From: an uncultured Lachnospira sp.
GTDB taxonomy: Bacteria; Bacillota; Clostridia; Lachnospirales; Lachnospiraceae
Reading direction: 5' to 3'
DNA length: 7,725 nt
NCBI GenBank assembly: GCA_934358235.1
Contig: CAKRKK010000116.1
Coordinates: forward strand, 1-7,725
The position numbers and the translations under genes are program-made. The notes under the pieces were generated by a model. That model was not told the DNA's origin, searched no databases, and was given only the letters and a program-made list of their open reading frames with translations. Below, one piece after another: positions 1 through 6,247 of this stretch (position 1 is its first letter; each line of letters begins with the position of its first letter).

Positions 1-375
1 GTAATAACAGATCTGGGGTATTTTGATGATTACATAGTTCATAATCTTTCGGACTCAGATATGATGCTGGTTGAGGCTAATCACGATATCAATATGCTTC
101 AGCTTGGAAGCTATCCATATTATCTAAAACAAAGAATACTGGGTGATAAAGGACATCTTTCTAATGAAACCTCAGCAAGACTCATTAATAATCTGCTTAA
201 TGACCATATAAAGGGAATATATCTTGGACATTTAAGCAAGGAAAATAATTATGACAGGCTTGCCTATGAAACTGTGAAGCTCGAGATAGATATGAGTGAG
301 AATGATTATAAAGCTGGTGATATATATATTGAAGTTGCAAACAGAAGCGAACCATCTTCAATGCTGGAAGTATAA
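1..375 (+). CDS. MBL-fold metallohydrolase, YycJ/WalJ type (C-terminal part)
   Basis: The left edge cuts this gene; 124 residues and the TAA stop remain. It looks like the C-terminal half of a YycJ/WalJ-type metallo-beta-lactamase-fold hydrolase. The visible signs are TDLGY near residues 3-7 (the family's TDxG, whose Asp binds metal), LVEANHD at 23-29, GHLSN at 51-55 and LGHLSKENN at 75-83, whose His residues match late metal ligands of the fold. The N-terminal HxHxDH motif would lie outside the window. Proteins of this type are cytoplasmic, often sit beside the WalRK two-component genes, and have been proposed to act as nucleases; the substrate here cannot be read from the sequence. If walR and walK are present they would be to the left. 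No clear terminator follows the stop, and a new promoter begins 20 bases later. Family assignment is fairly sure, function is not. Confidence 0.85.
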   Translation, partial: VITDLGYFDDYIVHNLSDSDMMLVEANHDINMLQLGSYPYYLKQRILGDKGHLSNETSARLINNLLNDHIKGIYLGHLSKENNYDRLAYETVKLEIDMSENDYKAGDIYIEVANRSEPSSMLEV

Positions 376-394
376 AAATAGTACAGTAACACCA

Positions 395-423
395 TTGAAA
401 ATACCTGCAGAATGTTTTATAAT
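395..423 (+). promoter_or_regulatory. Sigma-A promoter of the ACT / PFL-like unit
   Basis: TTGAAA (395-400) and TATAAT (418-423) are separated by exactly 17 bases, one... two mismatches at most from the -35 consensus and a perfect -10. Transcription would start near 430, giving a leader of about 80 bases before the ACT gene. The spacing and match make this a convincing housekeeping promoter that uncouples the ACT gene from the metallohydrolase upstream. Confidence 0.8.
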
Positions 424-431
424 CTAACGAT

Positions 432-455
432 AATGCATCTTTATTAAGAAGCATT
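432..455 (+). other. Leader hairpin upstream of ACT gene
   Basis: AATGC (432-436) pairs with GCATT (451-455), and TCTT (438-441) with AAGA (446-449). There is one A/A mismatch between the two helices and a TATT loop. It lies immediately after the predicted transcription start, so it would form the 5' end of the mRNA. No T-tract follows, so it is not a terminator. It could stabilise the 5' end or bind a regulator; chance in AT-rich DNA is also possible. Confidence 0.4.
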
Positions 456-479
456 TACAGAAATATTCACACTTAATAT

Positions 480-492
480 GCGTTTTAAACGC
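480..492. repeat. Palindrome just before the ACT gene ribosome site
   Basis: GCGTTT and AAACGC flank a single T, a perfect 6-bp inverted repeat. It ends four bases before the AAAGAGGA ribosome site (496-503) of the ACT gene. Its GC-rich ends stand out in AT-rich surroundings. It could be an operator or a small hairpin affecting ribosome access; neither is shown. Confidence 0.4.
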
Positions 493-508
493 GGGAAAGA
501 GGACAAAT

Positions 509-781
509 ATGAAGAAATGTGTAATTACAGTAGTAGGAAAAGACACGGTAGGTATAATAGCTAAAGTATGTACATATCTTGCCAATACAGGAATTAACAT
601 ACTTGATATATCACAGACAATCGTATCTGGATATTTTAATATGATGATGATAGTTGATTTATCTAATTCAACAAGCGGCTTTGATGATGTTAATGCAGAG
701 CTTGATAAGCTTGGAAATGAAATAGGTGTAGTTATAAAGTGTCAGAGAGAAGAAATCTTTGATATGATGCATAGGATCTAA
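509..781 (+). CDS. ACT domain-containing protein, UPF0237 family
   Basis: This is a 90-residue, single-domain cytoplasmic ACT protein of the UPF0237 family, related to the ACT modules of GcvR-like regulators. ACT domains usually bind amino acids and act as allosteric sensors. The fold's start is visible as VITVVGKDTVGIIAKV (residues 5-20), the glycine-containing ligand loop, followed by NILDISQTI (30-38) and MMMIVDL (45-51). The C-terminus, QREEIFDMMHRI (79-90), is characteristic of the family. The ATG at 509 has AAAGAGGA six bases upstream and gives the usual length. The PFL-like gene follows after 80 bases without a terminator, so the two are probably one transcript. This pair recurs in Firmicutes, suggesting the ACT protein senses a ligand for its partner. 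Family is sure; ligand and role are unknown. Confidence 0.93.
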   Translation: MKKCVITVVGKDTVGIIAKVCTYLANTGINILDISQTIVSGYFNMMMIVDLSNSTSGFDDVNAELDKLGNEIGVVIKCQREEIFDMMHRI

Positions 782-810
782 TTACATTATAATGTGAATG
801 TCAAAAGTAA

Positions 811-845
811 GCCTGTACATTGCAGATAACATATTTTCTGCAGGC
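811..845 (+). other. Possible intergenic hairpin between ACT and PFL-like genes
   Basis: TGCAGA (821-826) pairs with TCTGCA (837-842) around a 10-base loop, and GCC (811-813) can pair with GGC (843-845) outside it. It ends a few bases before the GAGGAG ribosome site at 852-857. It lacks a T-tract, so it is not a terminator. It might set relative expression of the two genes or be an mRNA processing site; this is inference from pairing only. Confidence 0.3.
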
Positions 846-861
846 AGAAATGAGGAGAAAA

Positions 862-2226
862 ATGATTAATATATACGAAGTTGCTGAAACAAATAATATG
901 GTTGAGAAAGAAAATCTTGATGTAAGAACAATTACGCTTGGTATTAATCTTCTTGACTGTGCAAGTGATAATCTTGATGAAGTAAATGAGAGAATATACA
1001 AAAAGATAACAACACTTGCTAAGGACCTTGTTAAAACAGGAGAGGAAATTTCAAGAGAAATAGGCATTCCTATAGTTAATAAACGAATCTCTATCACACC
1101 AATATCACTGGTTGGTGCTTCATGCTGTAAGACACCAGAGGATTACGTTACGATTGCTAAGACTCTGGATAAAGCGGCACACGAGGTTGGTGTTAACTTT
1201 ATTGGTGGTTATTCTGCAGTTGTATCAAAGGGTATGACTAAGAGTGATGAGCTTCTTATACGTTCTATTCCTAAGGCACTTGCAGCTACAGAGCTTATAT
1301 GCAGCTCTGTTAATGTTGGTTCAACTAAAACAGGTATCAATATGGATGCTGTACGACTTATGGGCGAGATAGTTAAAGAAACAGCAGCACTTACAAAGGA
1401 TGCTGATTCCTTAGGCTGTGCTAAGCTTGTTGTTTTATGTAATGCTCCTGATGATAACCCATTTATGGCGGGTGCATTCCACGGAGTTACCGAGGATGAT
1501 GCAATTATTAACGTCGGAGTAAGCGGACCAGGTGTTGTTAAATATGCTCTTGAGAGTGTACGTGGTGCAAGCTTTGAGGTGTTGTGTGAAACTATCAAAA
1601 AGACAGCCTTTAAAATAACAAGAGTTGGACAGCTTGTTGCACAGGAAGCATCAAAAAGACTCGGTATTCCTTTCGGAATTATTGATCTTTCGCTTGCTCC
1701 AACACCAGCAATAGGTGATTCAGTTGCTGAAATTCTTGAAGAAATCGGACTTGAAAGAGCTGGAGCACCAGGAACAACAGCAGCACTTGCACTCCTTAAT
1801 GACCAGGTTAAAAAGGGCGGTGTTATGGCTTCTTCATATGTAGGAGGACTTAGTGGTGCATTTATTCCGGTAAGTGAAGACCAGGGAATGATAGATGCAG
1901 TTGTAGCTGGTTCACTTACTATTGAAAAGCTTGAAGCTATGACCTGCGTATGCTCTGTTGGACTTGATATGATTGCTATACCGGGAGACACTAAGGCTTC
2001 AACTATATCAGGTATTATTGCAGATGAAGCAGCTATAGGTATGGTTAACCAGAAGACAACAGCAGTAAGAGTAATACCTGTTGTTGGAAAAGGTGTTGGC
2101 GAGACAGTAGAATTCGGTGGACTTTTAGGTTATGCTCCAATAATGCCAGTTAATACCTTTGACTGTTCAGCATTTGTAAACAGACCGGGAAGAATACCTG
2201 CACCTATACATAGCTTTAAGAATTAA
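862..2226 (+). CDS. PFL-like protein of unknown function, UPF0210/DUF711 family
   Basis: This encodes a 454-residue cytoplasmic protein of the UPF0210 (DUF711) family, full length for the family. Members have a fold resembling pyruvate formate-lyase, but no reaction is established. Family blocks include [14 protein letters not shown] (20-33), [17 protein letters not shown] (69-85), [18 protein letters not shown] (147-164), [12 protein letters not shown] (198-209), [11 protein letters not shown] (217-227), [20 protein letters not shown] (275-294), [20 protein letters not shown] (304-323), [13 protein letters not shown] (365-377) and the C-terminus [12 protein letters not shown] (443-454). There is no glycyl-radical RVxGY motif and no activase gene nearby, so ordinary pyruvate formate-lyase activity is unlikely. 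A Cys pair (88-89) is present, but I doubt it is conserved. The start at ATG 862 is chosen because GAGGAG (852-857) lies just upstream; a TTG 42 bases earlier in frame lacks a ribosome site. It is probably co-transcribed with the ACT gene. Confidence 0.93.
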   Translation: MINIYEVAETNNMVEKENLDVRTITLGINLLDCASDNLDEVNERIYKKITTLAKDLVKTGEEISREIGIPIVNKRISITPISLVGASCCKTPEDYVTIAKTLDKAAHEVGVNFIGGYSAVVSKGMTKSDELLIRSIPKALAATELICSSVNVGSTKTGINMDAVRLMGEIVKETAALTKDADSLGCAKLVVLCNAPDDNPFMAGAFHGVTEDDAIINVGVSGPGVVKYALESVRGASFEVLCETIKKTAFKITRVGQLVAQEASKRLGIPFGIIDLSLAPTPAIGDSVAEILEEIGLERAGAPGTTAALALLNDQVKKGGVMASSYVGGLSGAFIPVSEDQGMIDAVVAGSLTIEKLEAMTCVCSVGLDMIAIPGDTKASTISGIIADEAAIGMVNQKTTAVRVIPVVGKGVGETVEFGGLLGYAPIMPVNTFDCSAFVNRPGRIPAPIHSFKN

Positions 2227-2273
2227 TTGCACATTTAAGAGTTATATAGTTATTTGATATTTTAGTTTCATAT

Positions 2274-2326
2274 GCCGTTGCTTTAAATGTCAGTATATGC
2301 TGATATTTAAAGGCAGCGGTTATTTT
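2274..2326 (+). terminator. Intrinsic terminator after the PFL-like gene
   Basis: A long hairpin: the arm at 2275-2293 (CCGTTGCTTTAAATGTCAG) pairs with 2300-2319 across a six-base loop (TATATG). It has G-U pairs and one bulged base, and is followed by TTATTTT (2320-2326). The stem is about 19 bp, far stronger than the surrounding DNA would give by chance. It ends the ACT/PFL-like unit and separates it from tmcAL. The T-tract is interrupted by an A, so some read-through into tmcAL is possible. Confidence 0.8.
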
Positions 2327-2380
2327 AGTTCTTTATTATAGGAACATAAGTTTAATTGTAATACAAGGGGATGTGACAGC

Positions 2381-3634
2381 ATGAAGGCAGTAGGACTAGT
2401 AACCGAATACAATCCATTTCATAATGGACATTTATATCATCTTAACGAAGCAATCAAGCTTACAGGTGCAGATGTAAGTATTGCTGTTATGAGCGGTGAT
2501 TTCGTTCAGCGTGGTGAGCCAGCCATTGCTGATAAATATACGCGGGCTTCTATGGCACTTAACAGTGGGGTTAATCTTATTGTTGAACTGCCTGTTAATT
2601 ATGCTGTATCAAGTGCTGAGAGCTTTGCCGAGGGTGCTTTAAAGGTGCTTAGTTATATAAAAGCTGACAGTATAGCCTTTGGAAGTGAAAGCGGTGATAT
2701 AGAGTCGCTTTTAAGGACGGCTCATATTTTATGTGATAATGAAGATATATTATATAAGGAAATAGCAAAATATACGGCTAATGGAATATCCTATGCCGCA
2801 GCAAGACAGCAGGCTGTGGAAAAACTGGCGGACAAAGAGGCTGCAGCAATGCTTACAAGCTCTAATAATATACTTGCGGTTGAGTATCTGAAAGCTATAA
2901 TTAAAAATAATTATGCTATCAATCCATATACTGTGCAAAGACAGGGCGATGATTATAATGCTGAAGCTATAAGAAGCGATTATGCCAGTGCTACGGCATT
3001 AAGAGAAGAGCTTAAACAAAACAATAATATATCTAAGTATATACCAATAGAAGCGGGCGCAATATTAGCAGCAAATGCTGGTTATATATATCCTGATGAT
3101 ATAAGCGGAGTACTATTTACAAGGCTTTTAGACATACTTCATGCAAGCTGTTATGATAAAAATGTATTTGCCCAAAATATTATGAGGTATCCAGACGCAA
3201 GCAAGGAGATTGCTAACAGATTATACAAGGCTTTTATGGATATGATAACAAGAACAGCTCCACAAAGTGCTACAGGCGTGGATGGTACGGGATTATCCTT
3301 TATCAGCTTATGTGAACGCATAAAGACAAAGGAGCTGCCACTTTCCAGAATAAAACGGGTGCTTATCAGAATAACGCTTGGCCTTGATAATAAGCATATG
3401 GAAGGCTATGATAAAGCACCTTATATAAGGGTGCTCGGCTTTGATAAAAAGGGGCAGGAGTATCTATCTTATATAAGAAAAAATGTTGAGGTTCCACTTA
3501 TAACAAAGACTGCCGATTATAAGGAAATATTACTTGATGATATACATGCGGCTAATATTTATAATATGCTTGCTGCTGGCAGGTATGGCATCAAGGTAGC
3601 TGGTGATTATGTAAGAGGACCTGTCAGAGTCTGA
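2381..3634 (+). CDS. tmcAL: tRNA(Met) cytidine acetate ligase TmcAL
   Basis: At 417 residues this is full length for TmcAL (formerly YlbM, DUF795). The enzyme activates acetate with ATP to acetyl-AMP and transfers acetyl to N4 of C34 in elongator tRNA-Met, which helps the anticodon read AUG and avoid AUA. The N-terminal nucleotidyltransferase domain shows GLVTEYNPFHNGHLYHL (5-21) with the HxGH signature at 14-17, then MSGDFVQRGEPA (37-48). Further family blocks are SSNNILAVEYLKA (160-172), ASATALRE (202-209) and the C-terminal NMLAAGRYG (395-403). The ATG at 2381 has AAGGGG ten bases upstream. A strong terminator precedes it and the pta promoter follows. I found no convincing promoter in 2327-2364, so expression may rely on a weak site or read-through. 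Most Ile codons are AUA, typical of a modestly expressed gene here. The neighbouring pta-ackA genes make its substrate, acetate. Confidence 0.95.
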   Translation: MKAVGLVTEYNPFHNGHLYHLNEAIKLTGADVSIAVMSGDFVQRGEPAIADKYTRASMALNSGVNLIVELPVNYAVSSAESFAEGALKVLSYIKADSIAFGSESGDIESLLRTAHILCDNEDILYKEIAKYTANGISYAAARQQAVEKLADKEAAAMLTSSNNILAVEYLKAIIKNNYAINPYTVQRQGDDYNAEAIRSDYASATALREELKQNNNISKYIPIEAGAILAANAGYIYPDDISGVLFTRLLDILHASCYDKNVFAQNIMRYPDASKEIANRLYKAFMDMITRTAPQSATGVDGTGLSFISLCERIKTKELPLSRIKRVLIRITLGLDNKHMEGYDKAPYIRVLGFDKKGQEYLSYIRKNVEVPLITKTADYKEILLDDIHAANIYNMLAAGRYGIKVAGDYVRGPVRV

Positions 3635-3732
3635 TTAAAGGAAACGCAGATAAAAACGCATAAGGTTAAGAATAATATGCAGATGTTGTATGTAGTAAAA
3701 GAGATTGCTTATTATTTAGAACAATCCCCACC

Positions 3733-3761
3733 TTGTATAACTTAAAAAAAAGGTATATAAT
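3733..3761 (+). promoter_or_regulatory. Sigma-A promoter of pta-ackA
   Basis: TTGTAT (3733-3738) and TATAAT (3756-3761) are 17 bases apart, with an A8 run (3744-3751) in the spacer. Start of transcription would be near 3768, giving a leader of about 60 bases. The perfect -10 and spacing fit the high expression implied by pta-ackA codon use. The 98 bases between tmcAL and the -35 box hold no gene; GATTG and CAATC repeats near 3703-3726 form only a weak inverted repeat. Confidence 0.75.
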
Positions 3762-3770
3762 TGGAAAAAA

Positions 3771-3797
3771 GTAACGGTTACATATATTCATGTACCG
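3771..3797 (+). other. pta leader hairpin and overlapping inverted repeat
   Basis: Two overlapping structures lie just after the predicted start. GTAAC-G-GTTAC (3771-3781) is a perfect 5-bp inverted repeat, suited to an operator. An RNA hairpin can form from CGGT (3775-3778) and ACAT (3780-3783) pairing with ATGT (3790-3793) and ACCG (3794-3797), with one bulged T and a six-base loop. It sits about 14 bases before the ribosome site, so it could protect the 5' end or be a binding site. No known riboswitch class is recognised. Confidence 0.4.
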
Positions 3798-3828
3798 AAA
3801 TTCATATTTTAAGGAGGAGTCAGTAATC

Positions 3829-4830
3829 ATGGCATTTATTGACACAATTTACGCTAGAGCTAAAGCAGACAAGAAGACTATTGTTTTACCAGAATCTATG
3901 GATAAGAGAACATTTGCGGCTGCTGAGAAGATTTTAAAGGAAGGTATCGCTAATCTTATAATCATCGGTACACCAGAAGAAATCGCAGAAAACAGCAAGG
4001 GATATGATATTACAGGTGCTACAATCGTAGATCCATTCAACGATCCTAATAAGCAGAAATATATTGATAAGTTTGTAGAATTAAGAGCTAAGAAGGGTGT
4101 AACACCTGAGATGGCTAAGGAACAGATGGAAAAGGATTATATGTACTATGCCTGCCTTATGTGCAAGTGTGGTGATGCTGATGGTGCAGTTTCAGGTGCC
4201 TGCCACTCAACAGGTAACACAATCCGTCCAGCACTTCAGTTATTAAAGACAAAGCCAGGTATCAGCAGTGTATCAGGTTTCTTCCTTATGGAGGTTCCTA
4301 ATTGTGAATTAGGCGAAAACGGATTATTCGTATTTGCTGACTGTGCTGTTAACCCAGATCTTGACTCAGAGAAGCTTGCAGAGGTTGCTGCATTATCTGC
4401 TGATTCATTCAAGAGCTTTGTTGGTGCAGAACCTAAGGTTGCTATGCTTTCATTCTCTTCATACGGAAGTGCTAAGCACGAGAGAGTAACTATGGTAGCT
4501 GATGCAGTTAAGATTGCTAACGAAAAGTACCCAGATATCGCTGTTGATGGTGAACTTCAGTTAGATGCTGCTTTAGTTCCAGAAGTTGCTGCACTTAAGG
4601 CTCCTAACAGCAAGGTTGCTGGTAAGGCTAATACATTAGTATTCCCTTCACTTGAAGCTGGTAACATTGGTTACAAGTTAGTTCAAAGACTTGCTAAGGC
4701 TGGTGCTTATGGTCCAGTTCTTCAGGGCCTTTCAATGCCAGTTAACGATCTTTCAAGAGGCTGCTTCGCTGAAGATATCGTTGGTGTTGTAGCTATGACA
4801 GCAGTACAGGCTCAGGATGCTGCTAAATAA
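3829..4830 (+). CDS. pta: Phosphate acetyltransferase
   Basis: Pta interconverts acetyl-CoA plus phosphate with acetyl phosphate plus CoA in the cytoplasm, the first step of the acetate-forming, ATP-yielding route. At 333 residues it is the short form consisting only of the catalytic PTA/PTB domain, without the N-terminal regulatory domains of the long enterobacterial type. Visible blocks are DGAVSGACHSTGNTIRPALQ (118-137), MLSFSSYGSAKHERV (206-220), VDGELQLDAALVPEVAA (239-255), NTLVFPSLEAGNIGYKLVQR (268-287) and GPVLQGLSMPVNDLSRG (295-311). These are the substrate-binding motifs of the family. The start at ATG 3829 follows AAGGAGG (3811-3817) at 11 bases; an in-frame ATG at 3790 lies within a leader hairpin and lacks a ribosome site. 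ackA begins 39 bases after the stop, with no terminator between. Only one of 18 Ile codons is AUA, indicating strong expression. Confidence 0.97.
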   Translation: MAFIDTIYARAKADKKTIVLPESMDKRTFAAAEKILKEGIANLIIIGTPEEIAENSKGYDITGATIVDPFNDPNKQKYIDKFVELRAKKGVTPEMAKEQMEKDYMYYACLMCKCGDADGAVSGACHSTGNTIRPALQLLKTKPGISSVSGFFLMEVPNCELGENGLFVFADCAVNPDLDSEKLAEVAALSADSFKSFVGAEPKVAMLSFSSYGSAKHERVTMVADAVKIANEKYPDIAVDGELQLDAALVPEVAALKAPNSKVAGKANTLVFPSLEAGNIGYKLVQRLAKAGAYGPVLQGLSMPVNDLSRGCFAEDIVGVVAMTAVQAQDAAK

Positions 4831-4869
4831 TTGTGCACATACATTTATATTAAACAGGAGATTAATAAG

Positions 4870-6069
4870 ATGAATATTTTAGTATTAAACTGCGGAAGCT
4901 CATCACTTAAGTATCAGTTAATCAACATGGATGATGAGAGCGTTATCGCAAAGGGACTTGTAGAAAGAATCGGTATTGATGGTTCTATCCTTACACATAA
5001 GCCAACTGGAAAGGATAAGTATGTTGTTGAAACACCTATGAAGGATCATAACATTGCTGTTAAGCTTGTGCTTGATGCTCTTATGGATGCAGAACATGGT
5101 GTTATAAAGTCTACAGATGAAATCGCTGCAGTAGGCCACAGAGTACTTCACGCAGGTGAGAAGTATATCGAGTCTTGTCTTGTAACAGAGGATGTTAAGA
5201 AGGTAGTAAGAGAGTGCTTTGACTTAGGACCTCTTCATAATCCAGCTAACCTTATTGGTATTGAGGCTGTTGAGGCTGCTATGCCTGGTAAGCCAAATGT
5301 AGCAGTATGGGATACAGCATTTGGTGGAACAATGGAACCAAAGGCTTATCTTTACGCTATTCCTCGTGAATACTATGAAAAGTATGGAGTAAGAAGATAT
5401 GGCTTCCACGGAACAAGCCACAGCTTCGTATCAAAGGAAACAATCAAGTTTGCAGATCTTGATCCTAAGACAGCTAAGGTTATCGTATGCCATCTTGGTA
5501 ACGGTGCTTCAATCTCAGCTTCTATTGGCGGCAAGTGTGTAGATACATCTATGGGACTTACTCCTCTTGAAGGTCTTATTATGGGTACTCGTTCAGGTGA
5601 TCTTGATCCAGCTATCATTGAATACCTTTGCAATCATGAGAACCTTACAGTAAGCGAGATGCTTAACATTCTTAATAAGAAGTCAGGTGTTCTTGGTATG
5701 TCTGGTGGTATCTCTTCAGATTTCAGAGATCTTAATGCAGCAGCTAATGAAGGAAACGAAGTAGCAAAGGTTACACTTGAGGCTTATGCTTACAGAGTAG
5801 CAAAGTACATCGGTTCTTATACAGCAGCTATGAATGGTGTTGATGCAATCACATTTACAGCAGGTGTTGGTGAAAATGCAGCATGGTTAAGACCAATGGT
5901 ATGCAAGTATCTTGGCTTCCTTGGAGTTGAGCTTGATGAAGCTGCTTCACAGAAGGCTTGCGGCGTTGAAGGAATTATCTCTACACCAGCTTCTAAGGTT
6001 AAGCTTTGTGTAATTCCAACTAATGAAGAGCTTGCTATTGCAAGAGAAACATTAGCACTTGTTAAATAA
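4870..6069 (+). CDS. ackA: Acetate kinase
   Basis: AckA transfers the phosphoryl group of acetyl phosphate to ADP, releasing acetate and ATP; with Pta it completes fermentative acetate formation. It has 399 residues, the normal size, and the ASKHA fold. Signature 1 is NCGSSSLKY (7-15) and signature 2 is RRYGFHGTSHSFVS (175-188). The residues known as catalytic or substrate-binding in the Methanosarcina enzyme are all present: N7, R91, H123, D148, H180, R241 and a C-terminal Glu (E386 or E387 in PTNEE). The nucleotide-binding segments HLGNGASI (208-215) and FTAGVGENA (329-337) are intact. After D148 it reads AFGGTMEP rather than the common AFHQTMP, a small variation away from the key residues. 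The ATG at 4870 has AGGAG nine bases upstream and gives the family N-terminus. No strong terminator follows; the next promoter starts 90 bases on. Confidence 0.98.
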   Translation: MNILVLNCGSSSLKYQLINMDDESVIAKGLVERIGIDGSILTHKPTGKDKYVVETPMKDHNIAVKLVLDALMDAEHGVIKSTDEIAAVGHRVLHAGEKYIESCLVTEDVKKVVRECFDLGPLHNPANLIGIEAVEAAMPGKPNVAVWDTAFGGTMEPKAYLYAIPREYYEKYGVRRYGFHGTSHSFVSKETIKFADLDPKTAKVIVCHLGNGASISASIGGKCVDTSMGLTPLEGLIMGTRSGDLDPAIIEYLCNHENLTVSEMLNILNKKSGVLGMSGGISSDFRDLNAAANEGNEVAKVTLEAYAYRVAKYIGSYTAAMNGVDAITFTAGVGENAAWLRPMVCKYLGFLGVELDEAASQKACGVEGIISTPASKVKLCVIPTNEELAIARETLALVK

Positions 6070-6082
6070 TTAATTAAACATT

Positions 6083-6094
6083 AATCTGTATAAC
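6083..6094 (+). repeat. AATCYGYAYA motif, copy upstream of yceD
   Basis: AATCTGTATAAC lies 13 bases after the ackA stop. It matches, with one to three changes, three copies found before plsX at 7077, 7091 and 7101. Its position, about 65 bases before the yceD -35 box, would suit a regulator site, but the match is short and may be coincidence in AT-rich DNA. Confidence 0.3.
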
Positions 6095-6117
6095 GTATTT
6101 GTGACATAACATTTATA

Positions 6118-6134
6118 TGCATAATATTTATGCA
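6118..6134. repeat. Inverted repeat upstream of yceD promoter
   Basis: TGCATAA and TTATGCA flank TAT, a perfect 7-bp inverted repeat with a 3-base centre. It ends 24 bases before the yceD -35 box and lies between ackA and yceD. It is too AT-rich to be a good terminator. A dimeric regulator site is the simplest reading. Arginine-repressor boxes have similar half-sites but a shorter centre, so I do not assign it. Confidence 0.45.
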
Positions 6135-6158
6135 ATAATATATTTGTTAAATTAGTTG

Positions 6159-6187
6159 TTGACAAACACTTTGAAGGTGCGTATAAT
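6159..6187 (+). promoter_or_regulatory. Perfect-consensus sigma-A promoter of yceD-rpmF
   Basis: TTGACA (6159-6164) and TATAAT (6182-6187) both match the consensus exactly, with the ideal 17-base spacer. Transcription would begin near 6194, giving a leader of about 54 bases. This is the strongest promoter in the window, as expected for a ribosomal protein gene. Confidence 0.92.
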
Positions 6188-6198
6188 AGACCAAGTGT

Positions 6199-6230
6199 GG
6201 TAAGCGTTAAGCTTATTTACTATATATAGT
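6199..6230 (+). other. yceD leader: small hairpin and 12-bp palindrome
   Basis: Two elements fill the leader. GGTAAGC (6199-6205) pairs with GCTTATT (6211-6217), including two G-U pairs, around a GTTAA loop. ACTATATATAGT (6219-6230) is a perfect 12-bp palindrome ending seven bases before the GGAG ribosome site. They could control ribosome access to yceD or form an operator; no known ribosomal-protein leader is recognised. Confidence 0.4.
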
Positions 6231-6247
6231 ATGAATTGGAGACAATT

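Noticed and set aside
413..448. Small 11-codon open frame in the ACT leader
   Set aside because: It begins within the -10 region, upstream of the predicted transcript start, and has no ribosome site.
820..861. Upstream in-frame TTG start adding 14 residues to the PFL-like protein
   Set aside because: No ribosome site precedes it and it falls within a potential hairpin; ATG 862 has GAGGAG just upstream and gives the family N-terminus.
1209..1991. Long open frame of 260 codons on the - strand inside the PFL-like gene
   Set aside because: It mirrors a well-conserved gene, and its low-complexity Ser/Ala/Ile-rich translation matches no family I know.
862..2226. Annotating the PFL-like gene as pyruvate formate-lyase, forming a formate/acetate fermentation cluster with pta-ackA
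   Set aside because: It has 454 residues rather than about 750, lacks the glycyl-radical RVxGY motif, has no activase gene nearby and has its own terminator. The match is to UPF0210/DUF711.
3703..3726. GATTG...CAATC as a tmcAL terminator
   Set aside because: The stem is only 5 bp with a long loop and is followed by CCCC, not a T-tract.
3790..3828. Upstream in-frame ATG for pta
   Set aside because: It lies inside a leader hairpin without a ribosome site, while AAGGAGG sits before ATG 3829, which starts the conserved protein.
6118..6134. Arginine-repressor box
   Set aside because: The half-sites resemble ARG boxes, but the 3-base centre between 7-bp arms gives the wrong spacing, and no arginine genes are nearby.
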